A stretch of 64,000 nt of DNA, from contig JAOPHQ010005710.1 in the NCBI GenBank assembly GCA_030340625.1, positions 124,001 through 188,000 on the forward strand. Reading direction: 5' to 3'. Within the stretch, counting starts at the first letter, position 1, and each line of letters opens with the position of its first letter. The position numbers and the translations under genes were made by a program. Shown here in pieces: positions 42,544 to 61,370 of this stretch. Below the pieces are notes generated by a model. The model was given only the letters and a program-made list of their open reading frames with translations, ran no database searches and was not told where the DNA came from. The DNA is from Merluccius polli. Lineage: Eukaryota; Chordata; Actinopteri; Gadiformes; Merlucciidae.

Positions 42544-44706
42544 TTTACAGTATCGTCCTGGCCGACACAACATAGACGCTGATCTATTATCAAGAATGGC
42601 ACCAGACGAAGAGAGCTCAGACGAATGGGTGACCTTATCACAGACTGGTGTGAGGGCCATATGTCAGCATGTCTGCACCCCTGAGACTCCTACTCATCCC
42701 CTGAGGTGTGTCGATCAGTTGGGAGCATCTCCTCGGTGCATTCCAGATATTTATGCTCATCCAACCTTCTTGGCCTCGGATACCTTGAAACAGATGTCAA
42801 GGCAGGAACTCTAAGAGGGCACAGGAAGGGGATGCAGCTATAGGACCTACCATTCAGGCCATTAAAGATGGAAAATGGCCTGAAGAGGAACATGCCAGCC
42901 CAGAACTCTCCCAGTTAAAGAGAGAGATGGGGAAGTTGACCATGAAGGATGGACTGCTGCATCGTTTGAGCAAACGATCTTCTGGGGAAGTTGTCAGTCA
43001 GTTAGTCCTGCCTAAGGAATATCGAGAGATGGTGCTGAGGTCAATGCACGATGACCTAGGACACCTGGGGGTTGAGAGAACTATTGACCAACTGAGGAGC
43101 AGATTCTTTTGGCCAAAGATGTCTCTAGAGGTTGAGCAGTACATAAAGAATTGTGGTGAGTGTGTCACTCACAAATCTCTTCCTCAGCGAGCTTCCCCCT
43201 TGCACCAGATCGTGAGCAAAGGTCCTATGGACCTTGTGTGCATCGACTTTCTCTCGATGGAACCTGATTCAAAAGGCATCAGCAATGTGTTAGTTGTTAC
43301 AGACCATTTCACACGCTATGCTCAGGCTTTCCCAACAAGAAACCAGAAAGCTCAAGTTGTAGCAAAGGTCCTGGTGGAAAAGTATTTCCTACATTATGGA
43401 CTACCGGCGAGGATCCATTCGGATCAAGGAAGGGACTTCGAAAGCCGACTGATAAAAGAGCTCCTGACCTTGATGGGGATTCGCAAATCGCGGACGACTC
43501 CCTACCATCCTCAGGGAGACCCTCAACCAGAGAGGTTCAACCGAACCCTATTGTCCATGCTAGGGACTCTGGGCCGGGAGAGAAAACGCAGCTGGAGCCA
43601 GCATGTTGGCCATCTGGTCCATGCTTACAATAGCACAAAGTCTGATGCCACCGGATACTCACCATATCGGCTGATGTTTGGCAGAGAGGCCAGACTCCCT
43701 GCTGATGTGTGTTTTGGAACCTCTCCAGATGGCATTGAGGATGGTTGTCATTCTCGCTATGTAGCTAAGCTAAAAGAGGACCTGAAAAAAGCCTTCAAGC
43801 TAGCATCTGCGGCTGCAGATAAAAGGCACCAGAGAAACAAGAAGGCTTATGACCAAAGAGTTGGAATTACAGTCCTTGGAGATCGGTGACAGAGTGCTGC
43901 TCAAGAACTGGGGCCTGAGAGGAAAACACAAGTTGGAAAGCCGATGGAGCCCTGATCCTTATGTGGTGGTGGGGAAGATGCCTAACCTTCCAGTGTTCAC
44001 AATAAAACGTGAGAATGGAGGAACTGGCACAAAGACCATTCACAGAGACAATCTCCTTCCCATCGGGCAGTTTGTGAGAATCCCAAACACAGACTCTGTA
44101 ATTGACGTACCTGTGGGACCAAAAACCAGAGCTGTGACTCGCCAGAAGAGCAAAATAACCTCACTTGAGACGCAAAAAGTGCAAAGGGAATTACAAGAAG
44201 TGTCTGATTCGTCATCTGACCCTGAGTTGTATGCACCTTGCAATACTTACCCGAGAGAGTTTCTTCACAGAGCTCTATATGATGATAGACACACAGTTGC
44301 TGCCCAAGAAGGGAACCATCAGGCAGATGGAAGTGGTGCTGATGCTATATCCTCATCTGATGATGACGCAGAGTCGCATCATAGCTTGAGAGACCAAGAG
44401 TCTGATCGAGAGTTAGCTCCTGGTGACACCAGTGATGCTGATTCAGAGTCGCATCATAGCTTGAGAGACCAAGAGTCTGATCGAGAGTTAGCTCCTGGTG
44501 ACACCAGTGATGCTGATTCAGAGTCTGGCCCTGAGCAAGAGACTTTCAATGTGTCCAAAGATAATGGGAGGCTAAGAACTGAGCCTAGGCCCAAGAGAGC
44601 TGTAAAGCCAACAGTCAGGCTTACATATGATGAGCTGGGTAGATCCAGAGATCAGCCTTTGATCATTGTTCACAGAGGTATTGTCATTAAGATTGGACAT
44701 ACATAA
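42524..44706 (+). pseudogene. Gypsy RNase H end, integrase and C-terminal tail, frameshifted
   Basis: Three frames in series: 42524-42814 (YEFDLQYRPGRHNIDADLLS), 42927-43889 and 43849-44706. The second holds the HHCC zinc region (HDDLGHLGVERT ... CGECVTHK) and the catalytic core: D in DLVCIDFLSMEPDS, D in IHSDQGRDFES, E in PQPERFNRTLLSML. The third starts at the integrase C-terminal barrel (LEIGDRVLLKNWGLRGKHKL) and ends in a long acidic tail with a duplicated 25-residue unit. Frameshifts lie at about 42480-42540, 42800-42930 and 43850-43885. In the family this part inserts the cDNA into the genome. The several frame breaks contrast with the high LTR identity. Confidence 0.85.
44371..44520 (+). 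repeat. 75-bp in-frame tandem duplication
   Basis: gagtcgcatcatagcttgag and the following text occur twice, 75 bp apart, giving two copies of a unit running from ESHHSLRDQESD to GDTSDADS in the Gypsy tail. The unit length is a multiple of three. Confidence 0.95.
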
Positions 44707-44792
44707 AGCAACATTTGTCACTCTTCATACCCCTTAGTTTGAGTCTTTTTAGTGTTGTATGAGGACATACAGACCTTTTAGAAGGGGGAGGG

Positions 44793-45789
44793 TGTAACCG
44801 GGTTAAAATCAGGGTTTTGAGTACTCATGAGTATATACATAGAGTTTATTGTTTTTGTAATGTTTGTTAGGTTGCTATTTTGCTATTGTGTTTTGTGATT
44901 TATATGTTGTATATATCTGTTTGTTTATCTGTAAGGTGGCCATCCCGCCAGGAGGGGGCGTAATGGGGGTGAATGGGGGACGGGGAAGTGAGGGTGAGAG
45001 GTCAGAAAAACGGGGGAAAGTTGGGAGAAAGAGAGAGGAGGAAAAGACGTGTCCAAAGAGCACATGTTAAGAATAGATTTCATGTTAAGAATAGTTTTCA
45101 GCTAAAGTGGATGACATATCAGCTTTACAGTTTGGTTCAACCAGCGGAGTTGAGTCCGACTACCAACTTAACCAGTTGGAACGAGTGGCGGTTGGTTAAC
45201 GCATGCCAGCGTCGCTGCTAGGACCAGTTTCTTGGGGACCGCGGACCGGGCAGAGGCGCCGACGGGCTTCGTTTGCCTTCCTCCGGCCAGGAGGAAACAA
45301 GGCAACACGCCAAGGACGAGTGCCGTTGCCGCAGACTTTTCATGGACTCTCGGGGTTCTCCCTGGAACACTACCGACACACTACCGACGTCACCCACCAC
45401 TCACCTGTACGTGAGTACGGTCCTCGTTCGCTCATAGGAGTGAAGAGGAGTACGCGGCGTCATCAGGCCTGCAACGGGGGTTTCTTTTGTTTCTTTGTTT
45501 TCTTTCATTTAGAATGCCGGCTTAGGTTAATACGTGTATATAGCCATGTTGTAACTGTTTCACTTTATTCTAAAGCAAGTAAACATTTGAAATCATACAT
45601 TTTTGTTTGTTTGCTTACGTGTAGTGTTTATGTCATTGCATATGTTTAAATGTGTTGTTCGTAGTTAAGGGTACTGGTTACATTTTAATCAATTAATTTA
45701 GGGAATCTAAACTATTCCAAAAAGTATTCATGTTAGGTTAAAGAGCCTAGGGCCCTGCCCTCTATCAATCAGGGGTAAAAGGGGCTACA
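44793..45789 (+). repeat. Gypsy 3' LTR
   Basis: 997 bp, preceded by the G/A-rich polypurine tract and followed by atat. It differs from the 5' LTR at about five positions, for example gcgtaatggg against gcataatggg. Confidence 0.95.
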
Positions 45790-45837
45790 ATATTTATATA
45801 TTAGTTTTATTTTTTTTAAAGACATAAGTGTATACTT

Positions 45838-47774
45838 GCATCTGATGTAGGCACTTGTGTCCTGGGGGGTGACAGACTCAGATGAGCTTCCCCCGGGGAT
45901 GCCTTCAGCCACAGGGCGACCCCTGTTTTTGGGCCTGTCGGGCCTCTGCCTTCTTTCTGTTGGCTGAGCAGAACTCAATGTTTTAATTAGTATTTTAATG
46001 AGTGTTGGTGTAGGCTACAGCGTCACATTTTAAATGACTTCAATAGGTATATGTTTGTATCAACCTACTAAGTGGAGTATTAAGTGAGATGACGCTGAAA
46101 AACAACATTTTGTTATGGGTTTAAATTACTATTTGAAGTAGCCACTGAATTAATATTTACTTTGTTTATTAGTCAATTTTAAAAAATACAATTAAAATCA
46201 AAGTGAGGTGCAATCATAGGCTAGCAAAATATGCCTTACCATTTTGAATGATGTTTTTATGTTTCATTTTTAGCTGCTTCCACGTCCGTTTTTCTCCTGT
46301 AGAATTGCACCTAAAAGAAAATCAGATTTCATTAGGCTACTACTTAGGCCTATAGGCCTATTCATAACTATAGGCTATGATACGATCTTACGGTTAAATG
46401 TTACGTCAATGGAATAGTACATTCAAAACTTACGTGTTCACTCGGGCAGCAATGTTCTCCCTTGCGTCTCTCTCTCCTTCGCTGCTGCGGCGGTGTTGCA
46501 CAGGGCTTGAAAACGAAATTATTTTTCAATCGTTCCGTTCCGAACGGAACCGGTATATTTAACGTTTTCGTTCTTGCGTTCCGCCACCAACATATCGTTC
46601 CTGAACCGGTTCGGAACGTAAAATAACGTTCGTTCTTAACGTTCCGGCAGTGTTATTGGGCCTCCGCGGTGTGTTACTATTGCGGCCCCCCCCCCCCCCG
46701 CCGGCCGTAGGTCCGCGGTGTGTTACCATTGCGCGCCCCCCCCCCCCCCCCCCCGTCGGCCGTTACTATTGCGCGCGGCGCGGCGCGGCGCCCCCCGCGG
46801 TGTGTTACTATTGCGCGCCCCCCCCCCCCGTCGGCCCGTGGTGTGTTTGTGTTACTATTGCGGGCATAGACATATATACATAGTATACATGTATATCTAT
46901 GATTGCGGGCACCCCCGCCGGCCGTAGGTCCGCGGTGACGCTCGAACGTGAACGTCGTTTTACGGCAGCGGAAGATTTACGACAGCCAGCATACAGACAG
47001 TAAACAGACAGTGAGCAACGGACTTCACATGATATTATTCACAACTCGGATTAATTTAATGAAACCCATTGATTCTTTTGACCGGTGGACCCTTACGGAC
47101 TTAAGGAATATAAACAATGCAGGAACGGACACACACCGTACCTACGGACTTTATGATCGCTTCAAAAGTTGGAAGTCAGACCTTTTCCCCGTCTCTCTTG
47201 TTTACCGGTAAGTCTGATGAATTATGCGTTGGTGTTCATAGTTTGTGTTAAATGAACTGAATGATTTATCTGTGGAGAGTCTAACTGATCTAACGATGTG
47301 CGTTATGTCCATATGGACAGACGTTTAAACGGTTACCGTATCTTTGTGTAGGTGATCTAAACGGCTTAAGTCGTTCAAGAAATAATTTAGATAAAATCCA
47401 GATCCGGCCTCAATTGGAGACCTGCGTTTATTTGTCAAAACGTGTCGCCACACCCCTGCGTCTATTAGGGACCTTGCTTTTATTGGAAGTTTTACGGTAT
47501 ATAGAGAACGAAAAAAACCGGTTATTAACCGGTTTTGGGGATTTCAGAATAACGTTTCTGTTCCGGAACAGTTGAAGACCATTTGGTTTTCGTTTCCGTT
47601 TCCGTTCCTCGTAAAATACCGTTCGTTTTCGGTTTTCGTTTTCGTTCCTTGAACCGGTTCGGAGCCCTGGTGTTGCATCTACGGCGAAATATGTTCATAT
47701 TCGCCGTAGGCCAGCATCAGCACCTCCAGCTCCAGCGCGTTGAAATAAGTCGATCGTTTTGTTTCCGTTGTCAT
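45838..47774 (-). pseudogene. Harbinger element 2 Myb-like protein, N-terminal exons
   Basis: Start at the complement of 47772-47774: exon 1 MTTETKRSTYFNALELEVLM, LAYGEYEHIFRR. It is cut at 47670 by the hAT element (46501-47669) and resumes at 46492-46437. Exon 2, about 46313-46240, is GEKRTWKQLKMKHKNIIQ. Exon 3, about 45965-45838, is KNRGRPVAEGIPGGSSSESV, TPQDTSAYIRC. Each matches the corresponding exon of element 1, in the same order. The Myb/SANT-like domain would recognise the element ends. Non-functional because the hAT element sits in exon 1. Confidence 0.75.
46501..47669. mobile_element. Non-autonomous hAT element with C runs
   Basis: Ends CAGGGCTTGAAAACG...CGGTTCGGAGCCCTG with a perfect 8-bp duplication gtgttgca (46493-46500, 47670-47677). 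Both ends are rich in cgttccg/gaacggaaccgg motifs (AAC(C)GGTT palindromes). The centre has four units of the form GTGTTACTATTGCG followed by C runs. No transposase; ORFs at 46650-47211 have no domain. Confidence 0.9.
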
Positions 47775-47886
47775 GGTGACTCGTGGTATCGGGGCTCCAT
47801 TGATGATGGCTTTTTATAGTGGTTGTGCACGCGCGAGTGGTTGACAGAATACTCAGAGTATCCCATCTCAGAGTATGTCAACTCAG

Positions 47887-48430
47887 AGGCCAGGTTGCCA
47901 CGTTTCCACCGAGCAGTACGGTTCAGTTCGGTCCGCAATTATTTGTGTTTCCATTGTGAGAAGTTCTAAAGCGTACCTAAATAAGCGTACCGAACCGTAC
48001 TGTTTTAGGAGACCCTTCTGTTGGGGTACCAGTTTGTGGTACGGTATAGAGACACGCCCATTGCTGTTCGAACAGGTGCGCGTGTGATAACGTCTATCGA
48101 ACAGGTGCGCGTGTGATAACGTCTATAGCCACACTCCGAGAAGGAAGAACACGACAAATTCCTCCATTTTTAGCGTACGTAGGCTATAGGTTATCAGCTG
48201 TCTTCTGGTCTCAGCTGACTGTCACGGATTTGATTTTCGCGCTAATGTAATGATGTCACGCGACGACAGCGCGAAAATCAGCTGACGGAACAATCGCTAT
48301 CCCGCCCGTCATACAGTAGTGCCTTTTGCAGTGGGTACACAAACCGGACCGAACTGTACCAAAACCTTCCGCACCAAAACGAAACGTACTGAACCGAACT
48401 GTACCGTACTGCTCGGTGGAAACGTAGCCT
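47887..48430. mobile_element. MITE with ACGTTTCCACCGAGC ends
   Basis: The terminal inverted repeats share ACGTTTCCACCGAGCAGTACGG (left from about 47899, right complement ending at about 48425). A cag flanks both sides (47884-47886, 48431-48433) if the ends are set at AGGC...GCCT. It interrupts the right end of Harbinger 2. An internal 29-bp segment (cgaacaggtgcgcgtgtgat...) is tandemly duplicated at about 48068-48126. Confidence 0.8.
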
Positions 48431-48469
48431 CAGCGTTTGTTGAACCTGCTTTCTGGAACACCCCCCCGG

Positions 48470-49097
48470 TAGTGATGGGTCGTTCGCGAACGAACCAGTT
48501 CGAACGAACGACTCTTTAAAGTGAACGAACTGACCTCGTTCGCCACTCTCGTTCGCGTCGTTCGCTCGTTCGCTGAGTCTCTCTGACGCGCTGATTCGCG
48601 GCGCCGCTGATTCGCGAGTCGTTCGCTGACTGATTGACTCGAGGACTGAGACGTCACTCACGACTCGTCATCACGAGAGCCAGCCAATGTATGTTGTTTG
48701 TCTGTCTGTGAGTCTAGGACGCTTTCGAATGGTTGACACATTAACAATACCACTTTCACATTTGAATATTGCCTTTTACATTTACATATCAGTGAAATGG
48801 TAAATACACGCTGTCTTTGTATTTTCTGTGTCATGCCAGATTAATAAAATATTTGAATGTCTCGTCAATCTGTCTCGTTCTTTCATGGTTCCTTCTCACG
48901 CACGCAACCCGGCCGGGACCCCCACCTTGGTGGATCTTGGTCTTGAGTGGGGGTGGCCAATGGCCATCTTCACAATAGTAAATAAAATATGCCCAGAATA
49001 AACACAACTGTACATCATTAACTTTAAAACTCATCATTGCTAAATCAAGTCTATTATCTTGCTGATATACATCCAATAATCTACTACGCCCCCCCCC

Positions 49098-49146
<49 letters not shown>

Positions 49147-49651
49147 CCCGCTGCGTTTGGTTTGTCTAACTTTACCTTGAATTGGGGGAACGGGGCATTT
49201 TGATCCTGACATGTCATTATGCATACATTAAATAAATCTGTTGAACTCAAATTAAATACATATGTTAACATATTCAACCAGACACAATGTTGTATTTGCT
49301 ATTAACACATTTATTAACACCATCATTTGCACCATTGCACGATTGTGAATCGTGATTTCGTGATTAGTTAGTAAATGAGAAGAACGAGGGAGTCCGAGAC
49401 CGACTCAGCTGCATTGATTCGTGAACGAGGAGGAGCCGAGTCTGACCGACTCGGCTGGCATTCGCCGTTCGCCGAGTCGTTCGCGATTCGCGAACGAGGG
49501 AGGAGCTAAGTGAACGACTGAACGACTGAACGAGTCAGTGAATGATTCAGCGCTACCGGAAACACGAACGAACGAACGAACGAACGACTCTCTGTGGCGA
49601 ACTGAACGACGCGAACCGATTCGCGCAAACGAACGAGAAAATCCACCACTA
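48470..49651. mobile_element. Non-autonomous hAT element, GAACGA-rich
   Basis: Ends TAGTGATGGGTCG...CCACCACTA with a perfect 8-bp duplication ccccccgg (48462-48469, 49652-49659). The duplicated site is the C run at the right terminus of Harbinger 2. The termini are dense in TTCGTTCG/CGAACGAA motifs. The interior has a 25-nt C run, then a CA run (49088-49144). No coding capacity. Confidence 0.9.
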
Positions 49652-49659
49652 CCCCCCGG

Positions 49660-50232
49660 TCGCGTGTATCCTTTTTCCAACCCAGTTTAGACAAAACCAC
49701 GCCCCCTTGCTAGTACGGAAGCCGCGTATGCCGACGCGAAGCAGCAGCTACCCATACTTCTGTGTAAAAGCAGTCATTTAGTAATGTTTATATTGTTGTT
49801 AGCGCATATGGCATTCTGATCACAAATGCGAAAGAGACTCACTGTTTATGGCTCACTGCCAATCAGAGATTGCCCAGGATCGATATGCCTCCGGGCACAC
49901 TGGTGATTGGCAGCCTGAGGGAAGAGGGGCGGACCCTCGGGGGAATTGAGGAAAATGTGGGGGAATGTTCTTTTCTCTTTCGTTGGGGGGCGACATTTGT
50001 ACATCTTATGTGCTTGGCTTAGTTCAAGGAGCGTGACTAATAAAGCAAGATAAATTACATCTGTCTGAGATTATTGAAGACGTTACAGTATGTTGATTAC
50101 TGCAATATTGGTAAATACATTTATTGGGGGGTCGTGACATAATGACTAATGACACGTGTGGGTCCTGAGAACCACTGCTATAAATAATGACGAACTGAAC
50201 CTGCATCCTCCACCAGATGGCTCCAAGTATTC
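49660..50232. other. No gene seen
   Basis: 49850-50110 has a GC-richer block followed by gactaataaagcaag, which could be the end of an LTR or a processed sequence. No second end found. Confidence 0.35.
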
Positions 50233-50240
50233 ATCTAATG

Positions 50241-51099
50241 CAGGGGTCGGGAACGTTTTTTGCCTTGAGAGCCACTTTTACAAAAAAAAAAAAAATCTCA
50301 GAAGAGCCACATAAAGACGGTTACAAGCAAAAGTTTGGATATTTAACTAACATAGGATATGTTGCTGCAAATTGTGCATGGTGAGTGTCGAAGTATTGTT
50401 TTTTTGTTTTTTTTGTGCCCCCGCGGTTGTTGACTGGGCCCCGGTTGCACCGTCGATAGTTACGCCACTGATCGTTTCATGGACGCAATTTTCTCATTAC
50501 ATAACAGACAGATCGCACTTCCAGCTCTTTCCACGAACGCAATCTGTCCAATCGGGCTGAAAGTTGCGGACTTTATTTTCGGGCTTTTTCCTTTTTAACA
50601 TTTTGATTAGCGCCAGGGGTGGACTGGCCATCGGGGCCGACGCACATCTTTGGGCCGGCCCTAACCCTAACCCTAACCCTAAAAATTAAAAAATGAAGTA
50701 ATTTGGCCCAACCGGAGGCGGTGTGTTACGATCGCGCCGCCCCCCGGTCGGTCTTCGGACCGGTGTGTGTTACGCGCATCCCGCGCATTACTCAGATAGA
50801 CTGTAACTGCCTATTTGCCACGAAGCCTTGTCATTATAGGGCCAGCGTGCGTGCGTGTGTGTGTGCGTGTTGGGAGAGTCGGGTTGATTAAAAAAAATAC
50901 GGTTTTCTCCGAATGTAATGACGTGTTTCAATCGACACAGCTCTCCCCTAGTATTGACTGTTATTTTAGCATTATGGGTAGACCTAGTCTGATTCCTTGA
51001 TTACATTTTCCCCCCCCCCTCAACTAATTTCGTCCGAGAGCCCCGGCCGTCGGCAAAAGAGCCACATGTGGCTCGCGAGCCATAGGTTCCCGACCCCTG
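50241..51099. mobile_element. Non-autonomous hAT element (CAGGGGTCGG ends)
   Basis: Ends CAGGGGTCGGGAACG...CCCGACCCCTG and subterminal gagccac / gccacatgtggctc, a pattern widespread in vertebrate hAT elements. Target duplication atctaatg/atcgaatg (50233-50240, 51100-51107; 7 of 8). Inside are a gttacgccactg end of another MITE at about 50457-50470 and four perfect telomeric hexamers. Confidence 0.9.
50658..50684 (-). repeat. Interstitial telomeric repeat, four CCCTAA units
   Basis: ccctaaccctaaccctaacc reads as about four perfect vertebrate telomere hexamers inside the hAT element, next to ggccggccc. Confidence 0.9.
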
Positions 51100-51107
51100 A
51101 TCGAATG

Positions 51108-53136
51108 CGTGCGCCACCACATGCAGCAAACAACTCTTCACAATGCACTTGACTACAGTAATGCATAAACACGTAGCTCCACCACCACCACTAGGTGGTG
51201 CCACCGGCCTGTTTCGTTATATCGCATCCCTGACACCTGAGAGCTCCGGGTGGCTGCCAGGCGTGGATAATAACCGGGAGCGAGCGCTGCTGTGGGAGCG
51301 CCGACCGAGACAGTGGTGCACGGTGCTCACATACCTTTGGAAAATAAGTAACTAGTGGCCACGGGCCGGCGGTGGACACTTGGTAGGGTAAGGAAGTCAC
51401 TAAACTAAGTCCATACGGATTTCATTTATTAGAACGGAGGCGATTTCCTGTTTCGCCTAGGATCGAGTCTCGTCTGAAGAAAAGGTAATGTAGTTTCTTT
51501 ACTTCCTAGTCTCGCCTTGGGGCACTGATAACAGCTTAGCTCAGAGCTTATTAGCTTGCTAACATTAGCGACAGCTCAGCGCCTGTCTAGTCAAGCTCAC
51601 TTAATGATAGAGTTGTAGTCGGTGTTTACTGGGCAGGTACGTTGGTTCATATCCTCACGTCCTTCTCCTGCCCCATAAAAGTACACTTCTAACACTGATC
51701 GGACCACTGGCACCACAGTTGGATTACTCTGTAGTCCTAAGTAGTCTTAACCAAGGTCTAAATGGCCGAATACAATGCATTGTCCTGCTCAGTTATGTAA
51801 TATGCAACAGTAAGCAAGCATGTCTTGCATAATTAAAAATATCTGGTAATTTGATATATAGCCAAATTCATTTACTGAATGCCAATGCTCTTGAATGTAG
51901 AGTATAGCTAGTAAAAAAAAAACTAAACATAGGCTGTCAACCCTGTTATGTAGGCCTAGGCACACTAGAGCTTCCACAGGAATAGGGACTTGACTCAACT
52001 TGCCTGCACGTTTTACAATTTGAAATCAATGGGCCTCCGTGGGCTCCTGATTTATTGAGATGGGATGGTGTGCAGGTGATTGCCTGTCAAATGACTCCTC
52101 GAATGCCTCACAGCACTCTCAGAGCATTCTCATCCTTATCCTTAAGATATTGTGCTATATAGAGAAAATGACATGGATCAATCAGAGTAGTATGAGCCTG
52201 AGGCACCCCAGATTCATGAAGGGGAATACGTATGTTGTGCCCAACCAAGATCAACATTGAGATGAGTATGTGTATTTGCAAGACAAACGCAATCAAGAAA
52301 TGTACAATGTACCATTTTGATAAAAGACATGTATGGATACTCCCTTTTCAGTTTAACCAACAAAACTAAATGATTTACTAAAAAGAAAAACAGGTTATTA
52401 TTTTCATTCTGGAATTGCCGGCTTCCCGTAGCTTCACTGTTGTAGCAGCAGCTGCAGCTTGCTTTGTGTGTTTCGGCAGCAGAAAGTCTATTCCTGATAT
52501 TTCTAAACCCATATGCAGCACTATTGGCAAATATCCTGCCATTACATAGAAACTACACGAAAGGGTAAGACAACTAAATTTATATATTCCCCCCCCCCAA
52601 AAAAAATAGCATCTAATAATGTGAATGAACCTATAAGGTGTTATAAGATATAACAGTAAATCTTTAATGATGCACACAACATAGGGTAGATTTCGACAAC
52701 TTCGACATGTTTCTCAATGTGTAGCGACCGACCCCCCCCCCCCCCCCCCCCTCTCAAAACACCCCGACCGAAAACGGAATTATGTCTCCAGGCTTTCTCA
52801 TTTAGGTTACTACAATAATTAGGCCTACTTTTGATTGATTTATTTGTTCAATTTCAGCCAAATTATGCAATATTCCACATTTATATATACTCCATTTCTA
52901 GTAGTCTACCAAATTCCGCCATTCCGTCCTGTCATAGGGCCCTAAAAGCGCTGTGTTGGTTTCACCTGTTAAAATGCTGATTTTAAAAAATCATTTCAAA
53001 CGAAGAAACTACAAAACTATGGTGACTAGTAGTTGGTGTGGTGATGGTTGTGTATTTGTATTTGTATTTAAGCCTTCGACGGAAATGGCCAACTGTGTAT
53101 GCTTGAGAGTAAATATTGATCCATTTGTCTCCCCAG
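51108..53136 (+). other. Host gene 5' region with possible non-coding first exon
   Basis: A GC- and CpG-richer block at about 51200-51480 ends in gaagaaaag|gtaatg, a good splice donor (exon end 51484), and could be the untranslated first exon and promoter of the ARHGAP12-type gene. The rest (51485-53136) is intron-like, with a C run at about 52732-52751. Confidence 0.4.
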
Positions 53137-53826
53137 CGTTGCCCAGACCACCATGTTGTTGATTAAGTCTTTCCTGCTGTGGTGAGGTGCCACGGGGGCT
53201 CCAACAGAGGCACCATGGCGGACCTGCCCATCGCACCGGGCCAGGTGTACATCGAGGTTGAGTACGACTACGAGTACAAGGCCAAGGACCGGCTCATCAC
53301 CATCCAGCAGGGAGAATGCTTCCTGCTGGTGAAGAAGGCCAATGAGGACTGGTGGCAGGTGAGGAAGGAGGAGGGTTCCAAGGCCTTCTACGTGCCAGCG
53401 CAGTACGTGCGGGAGGTGCGCAAAGCCCTCATGCCCCCGCCCAAACCCATCTACCTCCCGGGGACCACCAGCACCGGGAGGTCCCCACCACAGCTGGCCC
53501 GCACCCGCTCCTCCCCCACCGCCCCCGGTCACGTGAGCCCCCCCATCCAGTGTAGGGACTCCCACCACCAGCCCCTCCAAAGCCCCTCAGATCCCAACCG
53601 ATCCCTGGCGGATGTCCTCACCCAGGGGGGCGGAGGAGCCGGATGCCCCCCGCAGCATGGCCAGAAGGGGGGAGGATGTGACACGCTTCCGCGCACCCGG
53701 GCCCGTTCCCCGGAGCCGGCCCGGCAGCCCTTGGACGTGGACTCGGCCGGGGAGAGCTCGGAGAGACGCACCAACGACTCGGAGTCTGGAGACGAGCTAA
53801 GCAGCAGCTCCACCGAGCATCTCCAG
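53137..53826 (+). CDS. arhgap12: ARHGAP12-type Rho GTPase-activating protein, first coding exon (SH3 domain)
   Basis: The acceptor tttgtctccccag ends at 53136. ATG is at 53215 in a caccATGG context, and the exon ends at 53826 before GTGAGA; 204 codons, ending in phase 0. Residues about 9-75 are an SH3 domain close to ARHGAP12: PGQVYIEVEYDYEYKAKDR, ANEDWWQVRKEEGSKAFYV, PAQYVREVRKALMPP. After a proline/serine-rich linker comes DSAGESSERRTNDSESGDEL, then SSSSTEHLQ, the conserved acidic block found before the WW domains. In the family the full protein has SH3, WW, PH and RhoGAP domains and inactivates Rac/Rho-type GTPases at cell junctions and synapses. Later exons were not found in the remaining 10 kb, so the next intron is long or runs past the window. 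ARHGAP27, ARHGAP15 and ARHGAP9 fit less well. Which teleost paralogue (a or b) is unknown. Confidence 0.85.
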
Positions 53827-56955
<3,129 letters not shown>

Positions 56956-56989
<34 letters not shown>

Positions 56990-56994
56990 TGTGG
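56956..56994 (+). repeat. (GT)n microsatellite
   Basis: About 33 nt of GT repeats. Confidence 0.9.

Positions 56995-61370
<4,376 letters not shown>

Larger units (their letters stand above)
37614..45789 (+). mobile_element. Ty3/Gypsy retrotransposon with PNMA-type Gag, full length
   Basis: LTRs 37614-38610 and 44793-45789, both 997 bp, TGTAACC...GGCTACA. About five base differences were seen by eye, i.e. about 99.5% identity. Duplication atat (37610-37613, 45790-45793). Primer-binding site from 38616 (tggaggccccgctgggat, perhaps tRNA-Thr) and polypurine tract agaagggggaggg (about 44780-44792). Gag and pol are carried in several frames. Inserted in an intron of the Harbinger 2 Myb-like gene. 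Confidence 0.95.
35337..48467. mobile_element. Harbinger element 2, inverted relative to element 1 and split by later insertions
   Basis: Ends gggtgttccagaaagcgggt (about 35339) and aacctgctttctggaacacc (to 48467) are inverted repeats. The transposase is on plus (35557-36794) and the Myb-like gene on minus (47774-36933), again converging. Without the Gypsy element (37614-45789), the hAT element (46501-47669) and the MITE (47887-48430) it would be about 3.2 kb. Its left end abuts the right end of element 1 within a CCCCCGGGGGG run. Confidence 0.85.
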
